Shown: piece after piece, positions 1 to 9,218 of the stretch
How the letters are laid out: each line of letters begins with the position of its first letter
How positions within the stretch are numbered: position 1 is the first letter of the stretch
Made by a program: the position numbers and the translations under genes
Assembly: GCA_024704765.1 (NCBI GenBank)
Contig: JAKMXF010000221.1
Location: 372,001 to 436,000, forward strand
From: Oopsacas minuta
Taxonomy: Eukaryota; Porifera; Hexactinellida; Lyssacinosida; Leucopsacidae
Direction: 5' to 3'
DNA: 64,000 nucleotides
Notes under the pieces: generated by a model
What the model saw: only the letters and a program-made list of their open reading frames with translations
Told to the model about the DNA's origin: nothing
Database searches by the model: none

Positions 1-707
1 GAACACCTCTTAGTTTTAAAGTATTTATCTGAATCATGGGCTGCACCTGAATTTCCTTTGTCTATAGAAAGTTTAGCAACTTGTCCCTTTTCAGAAGCCA
101 GTTTTGAGCTGAGCTGTTTCGTGAATGTTCGGGGAGGAGGTGGGGGTGGAGTTGACTTAGATAAATCTCTCTGTTCCTGAGGTATGAGAGTGGATACTAA
201 TATTTCCCGGGGCTCTGGAGAAGCTTTAGGGGTAGGAGTATCTGACACAGTACTGGCATCACTAGCTGGAGAGGGAGGCCTCTCTGGAGGTTGTTTATCT
301 AAGGTGCAATTAGCCAAATTTCAATTTAATGAATAAACTTCTAAAGTAAATACTAGCTTAATTATGTATTATATTTCCCTTAAATACAGCCAAACAACTC
401 ACAACAGCTTTTCTATAACATTAATTTCAAGCTAGAATGGTTTAAGGAGCCTGTAGAGTTCTATGTAGTGTGTTTGGCTGTATTTCCGTTAATCAAGAAT
501 ATACAACTAACTGTGATTTTAATGAACAAACTTGAAACTAGTTATAGAAAAGCTGTAACTGACTGCAGGGCAATAGCACTAGCTAGCTAGTTAAATATAC
601 AGAATTCTAACAAACATATTATATATAATTGATGGGTCTCTCATCAGTTGTCACACATCATACTCACTTTGTGGATTGCTGTTTTTGGTGCGGTTTCTAT
701 CGTCCAT
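1..707 (-). CDS. Proline-rich protein, N-terminal part, runs off left edge
   Basis: This is the 5' end of a gene whose remainder lies beyond base 1. Exon 1 is 668-707, with ATG at 707-705, 13 codons plus one base and a GTGAGT donor. Exon 2 runs from 298 to the window edge after a TTAG acceptor, and the phases agree. The visible ~112 residues are low-complexity: a basic and polar start, a Pro/Ser/Thr-rich stretch, a run of six prolines followed by RTF, then a Lys-rich part. The poly-proline could be an SH3 or WW ligand, but no domain is visible and the function is unknown. The 369-bp intron is longer than most here and carries two nested inverted repeats, listed separately. Confidence 0.6.
382..556. 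repeat. Two interlocked inverted repeats in intron 1 of the left-edge gene
   Basis: A 14-bp arm at 382-395 (core TACAGCCAAAC) is repeated as its reverse complement at 472-485. A 16-bp arm at 404-419 (core CTTTTCTATAAC) is repeated inverted at 541-556. The arms interlock rather than nest (382, 404, 472, 541), so only one of the two hairpins can form at a time. This looks like the remains of a foldback element or MITE inside the intron. No transposase coding is present. Confidence 0.5.
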
Positions 708-785
708 GGTTGCGTCAGGAGTATGGCTTATATATTTGTTAGACTAAAGTAGAAATTTTATAATATATCGTGTGGATAAAATATA

Positions 786-1658
786 TTATAAAATACTGAC
801 TGTAGATCTCCTGAGATCTGTGACGTAAGCATAAGGTGCCGCGAAGTAGTTCGCACTGGTGGAAGAACTTCTTGTTGATTCTGCTCTAGCTACTTGATTG
901 ATTTGTCTGTGTATGAGTTTGGTGGATTGTCCTTCCTATTAGAATACGATTAAGTAATATAGAAGTCAATAAGGTTATGCAATTGTTTACTGAATTACCT
1001 CTTGACTATTTTCCAAGCTCTTCCTAGTATCAAGTCTAAAGAATAGATACATAATACTTAGCTATTACATAAGTAACTAAATTATACATACGGAGGATTG
1101 TTGACATGCTCATCAGATCCAGAATTCTCAAATGGTCGTCTCATGAAGGGACTCATTTTAAGGACGGGTCTAACCCTGGGCTGAATACGCAGACTCGCGG
1201 AGCCCTCGTGTTCTCCAGTAGGTGTTACGGACCGTCTGACTGTACGTGGGAGAGTAGCGTACATGCTGAGAACTGGTTTCTGTTCAGCTATCAAAGAGAA
1301 TGCAATAAATATCACTAAACATTAAATATTGATAATATTTAATAGAATTACAATCGTATTGACTTGATTTTCTCTTCATTTCTGATTTCCTAGTACGCTT
1401 TGGTCTCAGTAGTCCCTCAGAGTGTTTGTTATCATCTTTCTAAAGATTAAAAGATAATTAAAGTTTTTATTCAGAAGTAAATGAGTGAATTTATTATTTC
1501 TGCAAACTCACTCCAAATCCTACTTCCACATCCTCATTCGAGTTATGATTAATTCTCAGAAAGTCTAGATATATAGAGTTGTAATCCTGTCCATGAGAGC
1601 TGTCTACTCTCGTAAAACTCTCCTGTACATCTGGTGTAGTGAGTTTGTAATCATCAAG
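786..1658 (-). CDS. Five-exon gene of unknown function (start exon unresolved)
   Basis: Five minus-strand exons join in phase at 1512-1658, 1352-1439, 1092-1287, 999-1035 and 786-935 (stop TAA at 788-786). Together they encode at least 194 residues. The 37-bp fourth exon is needed to keep the frame into the last exon, which supports the model. The 5' end is open: an in-frame TAG just before 1658 demands an acceptor there, and no convincing ATG exon was found in 1660-1790. The product is hydrophilic, Ser/Arg/Lys-rich in the middle (PKRTRKSEMKRKSS), with no transmembrane segment or recognised domain. I do not recognise it. It lies between the proline-rich gene and ZDHHC6 on the same strand. Confidence 0.6.
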
Positions 1659-1793
1659 CTATATAGCAATGCATCGATCATATTAAATGTTATTATTACT
1701 AAAATTACCGATATTTATTCTGTTTACTTATTTATTTGATATAATAATATCTACATACATTTGTTCAATAGCTAATTCAATTAATAAACTATA

Positions 1794-2891
1794 TTAAGAT
1801 GTTTTCTTAACTTCAGTGAGACAGCATAGAGGGATGTACCCTTTCATTTCCTCCTCTCCTCTTATTCGTATGCAATAACACCAGAAACTAATGAACGACA
1901 CCCCCAGCACTTGATCACCTTTGACAACGCTGAGCTTCTTGCCTGAGCACCATGGATACCATAAACACGCAAATATATTCAGCTTTAATACACCCAATAT
2001 ACCGCCTCTATATGTAGTGGTAACTCTATAATGTATTGCCCACTTCTTTTTCAATTCTTTCAGTCTCTTCTCTTCTCTCGTGAGAGTGAACTGGTTACAA
2101 CCAGGGATGACAGGCCATTTAATCCCTTTGTGATTATTAGCAGAGAATACCTGATTGAAATTATCGCTATATCCTAAGTCATATGGGTATATGAATGCAG
2201 GGAGGGAGGGATCGTATTTCCTCGCACTTTTCGCTCTCTCTATTATCCAGCTCTCTATGTTAGTCTGGTTCCTTATAATGCCAATCAGCTGGTAAGCTAC
2301 CAGAACAATACAGGATATAGTTGTAAACACAGACAATGCTATTGACCCATTTATCCATACAATCAGTAAACTATTGAGAGGTAGGATTGGAGGATATATG
2401 ATGAACTCTGAATTGGTGAGATGATGCCTGAACTTTACCATTGTGAATATAGCATGAGCACAGCCGAATATAACAAAGAATAAGAATCTAACAAAACTAT
2501 CCATATTCTTATGACCAACACAATTATTAATCCATGGACAATGATGATCCATTTTCAATACGCATCTCTCGCATACAGAACAATGATGAACTCTAGGAGC
2601 TTTGTAGCTCTCACATTTCTTGCAAAATAGTAAATATTCAGCGTCACTCTCTTTCTCAGGCTTCCAGCCTCTCTCTAAATACCCGGGCCCCCTGACTGAA
2701 TGAACATAAGCTGTTAGAATCAGAATATTCCATACACAGAATACAATAAGGTTGTAGTATTGGAAGTTAGAAGGAGCATGACATACTAATATTATTCCTG
2801 TATAGAATGTAGTGCAGTTTATAATGAATATTATTAGGAGAGTAGTGAGAGCTCCCCAGTGTCTCATTCTGGGTAATGTGCGCTGTTCCAT
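1794..2891 (-). CDS. ZDHHC6: Palmitoyltransferase ZDHHC6-like, intronless
   Basis: This 365-residue ER protein S-acyltransferase has transmembrane segments near residues 14-35 and 44-65. The Cys-rich zinc domain is at about 90-130 and has the catalytic DHHC at 115-118 (MDHHCPWINNCVGH). Two further membrane segments follow, and then a C-terminal SH3-like segment with the WCSGKK motif typical of DHHC6. Known role of the family: palmitoylation of ER proteins such as calnexin, with the SH3 region binding SELENOK. The start was chosen because the N-terminus matches the family architecture and the length is close to the vertebrate ~413 residues. The terminal KKTS resembles the lysine-based ER retention signals of this family. 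The gene has no introns. Confidence 0.9.
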   Translation of the reverse strand: MEQRTLPRMRHWGALTTLLIIFIINCTTFYTGIILVCHAPSNFQYYNLIVFCVWNILILTAYVHSVRGPGYLERGWKPEKESDAEYLLFCKKCESYKAPRVHHCSVCERCVLKMDHHCPWINNCVGHKNMDSFVRFLFFVIFGCAHAIFTMVKFRHHLTNSEFIIYPPILPLNSLLIVWINGSIALSVFTTISCIVLVAYQLIGIIRNQTNIESWIIERAKSARKYDPSLPAFIYPYDLGYSDNFNQVFSANNHKGIKWPVIPGCNQFTLTREEKRLKELKKKWAIHYRVTTTYRGGILGVLKLNIFACLWYPWCSGKKLSVVKGDQVLGVSFISFWCYCIRIRGEEEMKGYIPLCCLTEVKKTS

Positions 2892-3036
2892 TAAAATAAT
2901 AAATGACTAATTACAATTGTTATAAGAGCGTTTGTGAAGTTATTTATATAAAATTGTAACAGAATTGAAGCCTTCAATATGTTGCCTTAAGTAGTATTCA
3001 AGATTGAATCACACTAAGTATAGAATCAGAAAATTA

Positions 3037-4422
3037 TTAGCATAATGCTGCAACGAACGAGTTCATAAAACTAGGTCTTGAACATACTTTACTGTATTTA
3101 TTGATTAGGGAGTAACTCACTGCAGAAGGAATAGAAGGAGTGGTGAGAGACATCTGACTTAATGTTGGAGATAAGCTGTCTATCTCAAATTCACTACGAA
3201 TAAAATTATAGATTAATTTCTATTTATTTAAATATGAAGTTGCTAACTCAAAATGTGATTTCATAGTCGAATCTGGTCTGTAGAGAGATCTCTCCTGAGC
3301 TTCTTTGAATCTTTTCTGACTATTTATCTCCTCTCTTGACAGCTAAATATATATTTATTACTTAATTACAAGAGAATGTGATTCTGTAAATAGTTAGCTT
3401 ACGTTAGATTCATCTAAATGAGAAGCTAGTAGAGACAGGTATTTGAAGATGTGAGCTTTCCCAAGACTGCATAACTAATGAAGGAATAGATTTGTATGAA
3501 TACTGTAATAATTATTAATTTTATTATTTCTACCTTAGCAGGAGGATGTCTGAGCGGATTGCTTTCCAAATTTATTTCTTGTAGACCTATGAGATGTCTG
3601 AAGCTGGGAGGGATCATATGTAGTTTATTGAAAGAGAGGTTTAGCTTCATTAACGGACAATACTGTAACTCTAAAAGTATTAATTAAGTTTTACAAAACT
3701 ACGGATTGAATAACAGTATGTAAATACCTTCAGGTACACGTTCTAGTTTATTTCTACTTATGTTGAGACATCTCAAGTTGCCCAGCTGTCCAATAGTACT
3801 GGGAAGCATTTTCAAAGAATTTGAACTCAAATCCTAGATTGAATTATTTAAGATCTGTAAAATCGCAATGATTAGATGCGAATTACGAAACTCACCAAAA
3901 CTTTTAACTTTTCTAAGAACCTGATATCTTCAGGAATAGTCTTGAGTCTATTACAGCTAATGTCCAGCAGCTCAAGGTTGTATGTTGTCAAAATAAGGGG
4001 GAATACTACCAGAGAGTTGCGGCTAAATATAGTATTAAGTAATCATTTATGTGAGGATATAAGGATCTATTTCTCACCTCAGAATTAGTTCTTTGAGAGA
4101 ATAGAGGTTCTTAAGGTCAGAGCTAAATTCTCGTATGAAATTATTGTGTAGATTGAGTCTAGTTAGAATCATACACTTCCTGAATATGTCTGGTACTTTC
4201 TTGAACTTGTTGTTAGAAAGTTCTATTCAAATAGTATTAAATAATGATTCAAAATAATAATTATACTAAGGGCTTACCAATAATATAAACATCTTCCACA
4301 TCATACTTATCACAACTGTTAGGGAATTCTCTCAAATTTCTGTTATTGAGTAGTAGTTTCCCGGTCTTCTCTGCGTCCTCAAAACAGCTGTCTACAGGCT
4401 TACCTACTAATCCGTGCATCAT
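3037..4422 (-). CDS. LRCH-like leucine-rich-repeat protein without CH domain, eight exons
   Basis: Exons on the minus strand are 4278-4422 (ATG 4422), 4078-4222, 3896-4022, 3728-3833, 3534-3670, 3403-3474, 3248-3342 and 3037-3193. All junction phases agree. The product is about 290 residues with seven or so LRRs of the LxxLxLxxNxLxxIP type. These end in a cap (ESNPLRHPPAK, then GKAHIFKYL) that matches the segment after the LRRs in LRCH1-4. LRCH proteins normally continue into a calponin-homology domain, but here the frame stops at 3037 with no CH exon before ZDHHC6. The donor of exon 7 (GTTAGC) is weak. If it is unused, the protein ends at 3220 instead. Such proteins usually act as scaffolds; the exact role is unknown. 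Confidence 0.75.
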
Positions 4423-4552
4423 CTTTCCACACTAATTTGCTGCTGAGACTGTATATATTATAATAGCCAACAAAATGATTGGTGAATAGAACTCGGAAAT
4501 TGAGGATTAGCATTGACTGTAAATATGTCAAATTTTAAAAAGTAAATATATT

Positions 4553-5098
4553 CTATTTAAGAGATAATTCTACTTTTATAGGTCTGCTTCTGGGACACAC
4601 TTTTTGCATCTTCTTAGCTAGATGAACGTCACATGACCATGTGCTAATGTAGCCAGGTAATGTCTCAGTTTTATTCGGCTTTTCTTTAATAGATTCTAAC
4701 ATTTTATCAATTTCTTGTTGCTGTTTCTTGTTGTTGAGGGATTGTATATCTTTTTTGAATTTCCATAACTTGAATGCATCGTTTGACATTTGTTTCTTCT
4801 CTTTCATACCCAATGCTTCTTGTCTACTGCACTCTCTCAGTATTAATTTCTCTCTTGCGATTATTTGATCTTTCTGCTTCTGCCGGTAGAGCCATTGCTG
4901 GAAGTTATCATTACTGTTTGGATGAGCTATAGGTGCATACGGTATTGTAGCAACCAACTCGCTAACTTTAACTTTCTTCACTTTATCTTTATTCTCTTCA
5001 CCTGACAGCATCTCATCAACAGCCTTACCTATCTCACCTGTCCCTCTATCCAGAAATGTAGCGTCTAATACTTCTTCAAATGTCTGTCTTTTGTACAT
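4553..5098 (-). CDS. Lysine-rich coiled-coil protein (CCDC34/CCDC181-like)
   Basis: This intronless gene encodes 181 residues. Residues ~1-50 are acidic and mixed. Residues ~60-150 are a charged helix carrying two spaced aromatic repeats (FQQWLYRQKQ and FKLWKFKKD) of the kind seen in CCDC34, CCDC181 and MAP9, which are cilium- or microtubule-linked proteins. The C-terminus is basic, with PRSRPIKVEL. The assignment to a particular family is tentative. Its ATG is 61 bp from the ATG of ALDH4A1 on the opposite strand, so the two genes probably share a bidirectional promoter. Confidence 0.6.
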   Translation of the reverse strand: MYKRQTFEEVLDATFLDRGTGEIGKAVDEMLSGEENKDKVKKVKVSELVATIPYAPIAHPNSNDNFQQWLYRQKQKDQIIAREKLILRECSRQEALGMKEKKQMSNDAFKLWKFKKDIQSLNNKKQQQEIDKMLESIKEKPNKTETLPGYISTWSCDVHLAKKMQKVCPRSRPIKVELSLK

Positions 5099-5159
5099 AA
5101 TTATCTTACTAATATTTTCACATTTATGGTTTAACTTACGTATATTTATTAGCCATCAA

Positions 5160-8100
5160 ATGCATACTCTACTGAGAAGACCTGTTAATCTAAAACGTCT
5201 AGCCAGGAGCTTTTCTGGCGTTACAATCCCTCCCAGATACAAGAACGAACCTATCAGCAGTTTCTTGCCCGGGACTGAAGAGAGAGCTCTCCTCAAACAG
5301 GAACTGGAGGACCTGAAGACAGCGGGGCCAGTTGAAATCCCACTTGTGATCGGAGGAGAAGAGATACACACTGAGAATAAAGCTCAACAACTCTGTCCTT
5401 ATCAGCACGATAGGATTATCTCTGAAGTTAGCCTAGCAGATGAGAACCACATTGATAAAGCAATAAAAGTAGCTCTGCACAAGAGGAAGGAATGGGAACT
5501 AACTCCTTTCGATCGTAGAGCTGCTGTATTTCTAAAAGCAGCTGATCTGCTAGCCGGGAAGTACAGGAATAAAGTACTGGCTGCTACCATGATAGGACAA
5601 GGAAAGGTGAAATTATAATCACAACATATTATACTCGTTACTATGTATATACTAATGTTATTATTACAATAGACAGCATTTCAAGCAGAGATCGATGCGA
5701 CATGTGAACTGATCGACTTCTTCCGATTCGGAGTACAGTACGCTCAAGAAATATACTCCAACCAGCCGGAGCTACACTCCCCGGGGGTATGGAATAGACT
5801 GATGTATAGAGGATTAGAGGGATTCATTGCAGCTATTAGTCCATTCAATTTTACTGCTATAGGAGGGAATCTTGGGGGAACTCCTGCTATAATGGGTAAT
5901 GTAATACTATGGAAGCCTTCACAACAAGCTATGTTATCAAATTGGGTTGTATTCCAGACACTAAGGGAAGCAGGGATACCTGATGGAGTTATGAACTTTC
6001 TACCCAGCACTGTACCTCTATTCGGTGATATAGTTCTAGCTAGTCCTCACCTAGCCGGACTAAACTTCACTGGAAGCTCAAATACACTGAGAACTCTCTG
6101 GAAACAAGTGAGTAATAATTGTATCATGCTAGCGTCGCTTACGAATAAATCAGGAAAATATGAAATGAAATAATTTCTAGTTCGTACTCTCAACAATGAG
6201 ACAAATCAACTAATCTACAATATGTAGCAAAACTCAAATAACTTCCTAATGAAGCTATAATCTAACCTAATATTAATTTCTAATATGTAATTAAATGGAA
6301 TTTCCCAATCTTTTCACTGTTGAGATGTTCCTGCTGTATTTCTCCTTGAATTCCCACGAACACTCTCCCTTTCACGAAATTGATATTCTCTATCTTCTCT
6401 CCCATCTTTGAGCTCAATTCTTGTAGCAAATCTATTCTTGAGGTATAAGCCTCTACAACTAGCGTACATCTTCCCATTGATACGTTACAATCTATCCCAT
6501 CAATGTTGGTAATGATATCTGTAGCATGACAGGGTACTCCGGTGAGAGTTATGTCTCTAGCTGCTAGAGATATCTTATCACTGCTCTGCTCACAAGATGT
6601 GATAGTAAGTGCGATTTTATTTTCCTTAGCTCTACACTCTGCATTAACCATGTTTACATCCTTAATTCCCCGCGCCATCAGAATCCCGAATAACACGCTA
6701 GACACCAAAAGAGATTTGTATTTATTCGCTGTTTCTCCTTCCAATTTCATTTCCAATGCCTTATCCTTGCTAATCGAAGCGAGTACAACTCCCAGCTTCT
6801 TAGCTAGTGACACATAAGGCACGAGGTGTTTAGAGCTAGCGTGGACTAAGGAGGGAGCATTCACCACCCCAACTAAAGGCCTTCCTTTCACGACATCAAC
6901 AAACTGCTCTGCTATTTCTCTAGCAACTCTCTTCTGTGCTTCTTTAGTACTAGCCCCTAAATGTGGTGTAGCTATTACATTTTCATGTTTGAATAAAGCT
7001 TCGTTCTTTGGTGGTTCTACATCATACACGTCTAGTGCTGCTCCTGACACATGTCCACTGACCAGTCCCCTGTAAAGAGCATCCTCATCTATAATTCCAC
7101 CACGTGCACAATTCAGGATTTTTATTCCAGGCTTACACTTACTGATGTTTTCTTCATTGATCAGATTACGAGTCTCAGGCAGTAGAGGGGTGTGTAAAGT
7201 CATGTAGTCAGCTGTAGCTAGCATCTCATCCCACGACAATACCTCTACTCCGAATTTAGCTGCAGCTTCTGCTGGGATAATCGGGTCATATCCAATCGTT
7301 CTCATCCCGAAAGACTGCATCCTTATAGCTACCTCTCGTCCTATCTTGCCTAGCCCTACTATAAATAGGGTCTTCCCCATCAACTCAGTACCCATGAATA
7401 GTTTCCGGTCCCATCTTCCAGCCTTCATAGAAGCATCCGCTTTAGGTATACTCCTTGCCATGCAGCCCATCATGAAGCAGGTCAGCTCTACAGCACTGAT
7501 CGTGTTACCACCGGGAGTATTCATTACGATTATTCCTTGATTCGTGGCTGCGTCCAGATCAATGTTATCTACTCCTGTACCGGCCCTGCCAATTATACGC
7601 AGTATACAACCTGGAGTATTAATGACGTCAGCAGTTACCTTTGTAGCAGAGCGTACAATTAGACCGTCATACTCAGTGACGGCTTTCTTGAGTTCTTCTT
7701 TGCTCAGTCCAGTCTTAACGTCAACTTTAATACCATTCTCTTCTAGTATTGACTTGCAGCTGGGGTCAGCTTGATCACTGATAAGCACGCGAGTAAGTTT
7801 AAGATCCATTCTGTAGCTACTAATATATATGTCTGTGTATTATAAACTTGTTTTTATACATTTGTAACGGTACAGCATGATATTACTGTGAGGATGATAT
7901 TTGCATTCATTTCCACCTCTACTAATGCATAATTCATGATAATGACCTCTTAAGGTCAAATTATGAATTGATTAGTCTATAATACAATGATTTGAGATAG
8001 CATGAGTTAAGCTATTCATGATTATAATGCTGCTGTAATTATAGGTTGGAGAGAATATCAATCGCTACAATACGTATCCACGTATCGTAGGGGAGGCAGG

Positions 8101-8851
8101 AGGTAAGAACTATCACTTAGCACACGAAAGTGCAGATGGAGACAGCTTAGTGAATGGGACTGTACGCTCTGCATTCGAGTACAGCGGACAGAAATGTTCC
8201 GCATGTTCTAGACTCTATGTACCACGTCCTCTCTGGGAGAACGAAGTGAGAGACAAACTAATCGAGAGGACTCAGAGCCTGGCACTGAGTTCTCCAGAGG
8301 ACTTTACAACCTTCCTAACAGCTGTTATAGACGAGAAAGCATTTGATCGAATCAAGTCTTACATAGACTTAGCTAAACAGAGTCCTGATACAGAGATACT
8401 GACAGGGGGAGGATGTGACAAGACCAAGGGGTATTTCGTAGAACCCACCATAATCCTTACTACTAATCCAAATCATAAGCTAATGCGTGAAGAGATATTC
8501 GGTCCTGTGTTGACTGTATTCGTATATGAACCTCAATACTGGGAGGGAGTATTAACATTGGTGGATGAGAGCACTACCTATTCGTTGACAGGATCTTTGT
8601 TTGCTAGAGACACTGGTGTTATAGCAAATGCAACTGAGAAACTGAGAAATTCCGCAGGAAACTATTATATCAACGACAAAAGCACTGGTAGTGTAGTGGG
8701 ACAACAACCATTCGGAGGGACTAGATCCTCTGGTACAAACGACAAATCTGGCTCCATAGCCTATCTCTTGAAATGGACCTCATGGATGTCTATCAAGGAA
8801 AACTTTATCCCACTCGATAAGTACAACTACCCGTATATGAGTGAGAAATAA
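5160..8851 (+). CDS. ALDH4A1: Delta-1-pyrroline-5-carboxylate dehydrogenase, mitochondrial (three exons)
   Basis: The enzyme oxidises glutamate semialdehyde/P5C to glutamate with NAD+ in proline catabolism. Exons are 5160-5606, 5673-6107 and 8045-8851, with phase-0 junctions, giving 562 residues against about 563 in human. The ATG at 5160 begins a basic, Ser/Leu-rich leader (LLRRPVNLKRLARSF) fitting a mitochondrial presequence. Recognisable parts are the substrate and NAD region with SPFNFTAIGGN, the EAGGKN segment that holds the general-base Glu, and EYSGQKCSACSR with the catalytic Cys. The C-terminal region carries QQPFGGTRSSGTND. Intron 1 is 66 bp but intron 2 is 1,937 bp and contains PHGDH on the other strand. 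Confidence 0.95.
6280..7809 (-). CDS. PHGDH: D-3-phosphoglycerate dehydrogenase, nested in an ALDH4A1 intron
   Basis: This 509-residue intronless gene encodes the first enzyme of serine biosynthesis: 3-phosphoglycerate plus NAD+ to 3-phosphohydroxypyruvate. The substrate-binding region surrounds GRAGTGVDN (74-82). The NAD Rossmann motif GLGKIG is at 152-157. The catalytic Arg is in NCARGG (236) and the catalytic His in ATPHLGAS (283), at the same numbers as in the human enzyme. A C-terminal regulatory region of ~190 residues follows, somewhat shorter than in human (533). It lies wholly inside intron 2 of ALDH4A1 in antisense orientation. Intact motifs argue for a working gene. Its lack of introns would fit retroposition into the intron, but several other genes here are also intronless. 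Confidence 0.95.
   Translation of the reverse strand: MDLKLTRVLISDQADPSCKSILEENGIKVDVKTGLSKEELKKAVTEYDGLIVRSATKVTADVINTPGCILRIIGRAGTGVDNIDLDAATNQGIIVMNTPGGNTISAVELTCFMMGCMARSIPKADASMKAGRWDRKLFMGTELMGKTLFIVGLGKIGREVAIRMQSFGMRTIGYDPIIPAEAAAKFGVEVLSWDEMLATADYMTLHTPLLPETRNLINEENISKCKPGIKILNCARGGIIDEDALYRGLVSGHVSGAALDVYDVEPPKNEALFKHENVIATPHLGASTKEAQKRVAREIAEQFVDVVKGRPLVGVVNAPSLVHASSKHLVPYVSLAKKLGVVLASISKDKALEMKLEGETANKYKSLLVSSVLFGILMARGIKDVNMVNAECRAKENKIALTITSCEQSSDKISLAARDITLTGVPCHATDIITNIDGIDCNVSMGRCTLVVEAYTSRIDLLQELSSKMGEKIENINFVKGRVFVGIQGEIQQEHLNSEKIGKFHLITY
7931..7970. promoter_or_regulatory. Imperfect palindrome with an everted AGGTCA pair upstream of PHGDH
   Basis: Around 7931-7970 the sequence forms an imperfect palindrome of about 39 bp. 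Its centre has TGACCT (7943-7948), four bases, and AGGTCA (7953-7958), which is an everted pair of nuclear-receptor-type half sites. It lies about 135 bp upstream of the PHGDH ATG and inside ALDH4A1 intron 2. A regulatory role is inference only. Confidence 0.3.
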
Positions 8852-9218
8852 CAGAATAACGAATCGTGGATTGTGAACTTTACACCTTAATAATTATTCT
8901 TTGCTATACGAGGCTAAACGTAGTTAGTATAACTTATAAATTATAGCATTTTTGTCACAGTATCACATAATATTAGCATGCAAAACAGGTGGAATCGTGA
9001 AACAAAGTGATCAAGTATTTATCATACAAAGTCCGTGAGTTTTGAGTTAAAAAATCTTTTAAGTTAGTTAAATCAGAAGAGAGAATAATATAAACAGAAC
9101 CATTTTGTGCCCAGAGCCAGATATTCTTATTTCATCAGTTATCTCCAGTATCTTCCGATAATAACACCTATAAAATATAAGAAAATAATTACTATTCTGT
9201 TTGTAATTAGAAATAATT
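8852..9218. other. Gap between ALDH4A1 and the FAM184 gene
   Basis: About 370 bp of AT-rich DNA separates the ALDH4A1 stop from the FAM184 start. It should hold the 3' UTR of one and the promoter of the other. I see no convincing exon, RNA gene or repeat. A 61-codon reading frame on the minus strand has no recognisable content. Confidence 0.5.

Noticed and set aside
1106-1318. Plus-strand open frame opposite the third exon of the unknown five-exon gene
   Set aside because: The minus-strand exon has consistent splice phases on both sides. The plus-strand frame has none.
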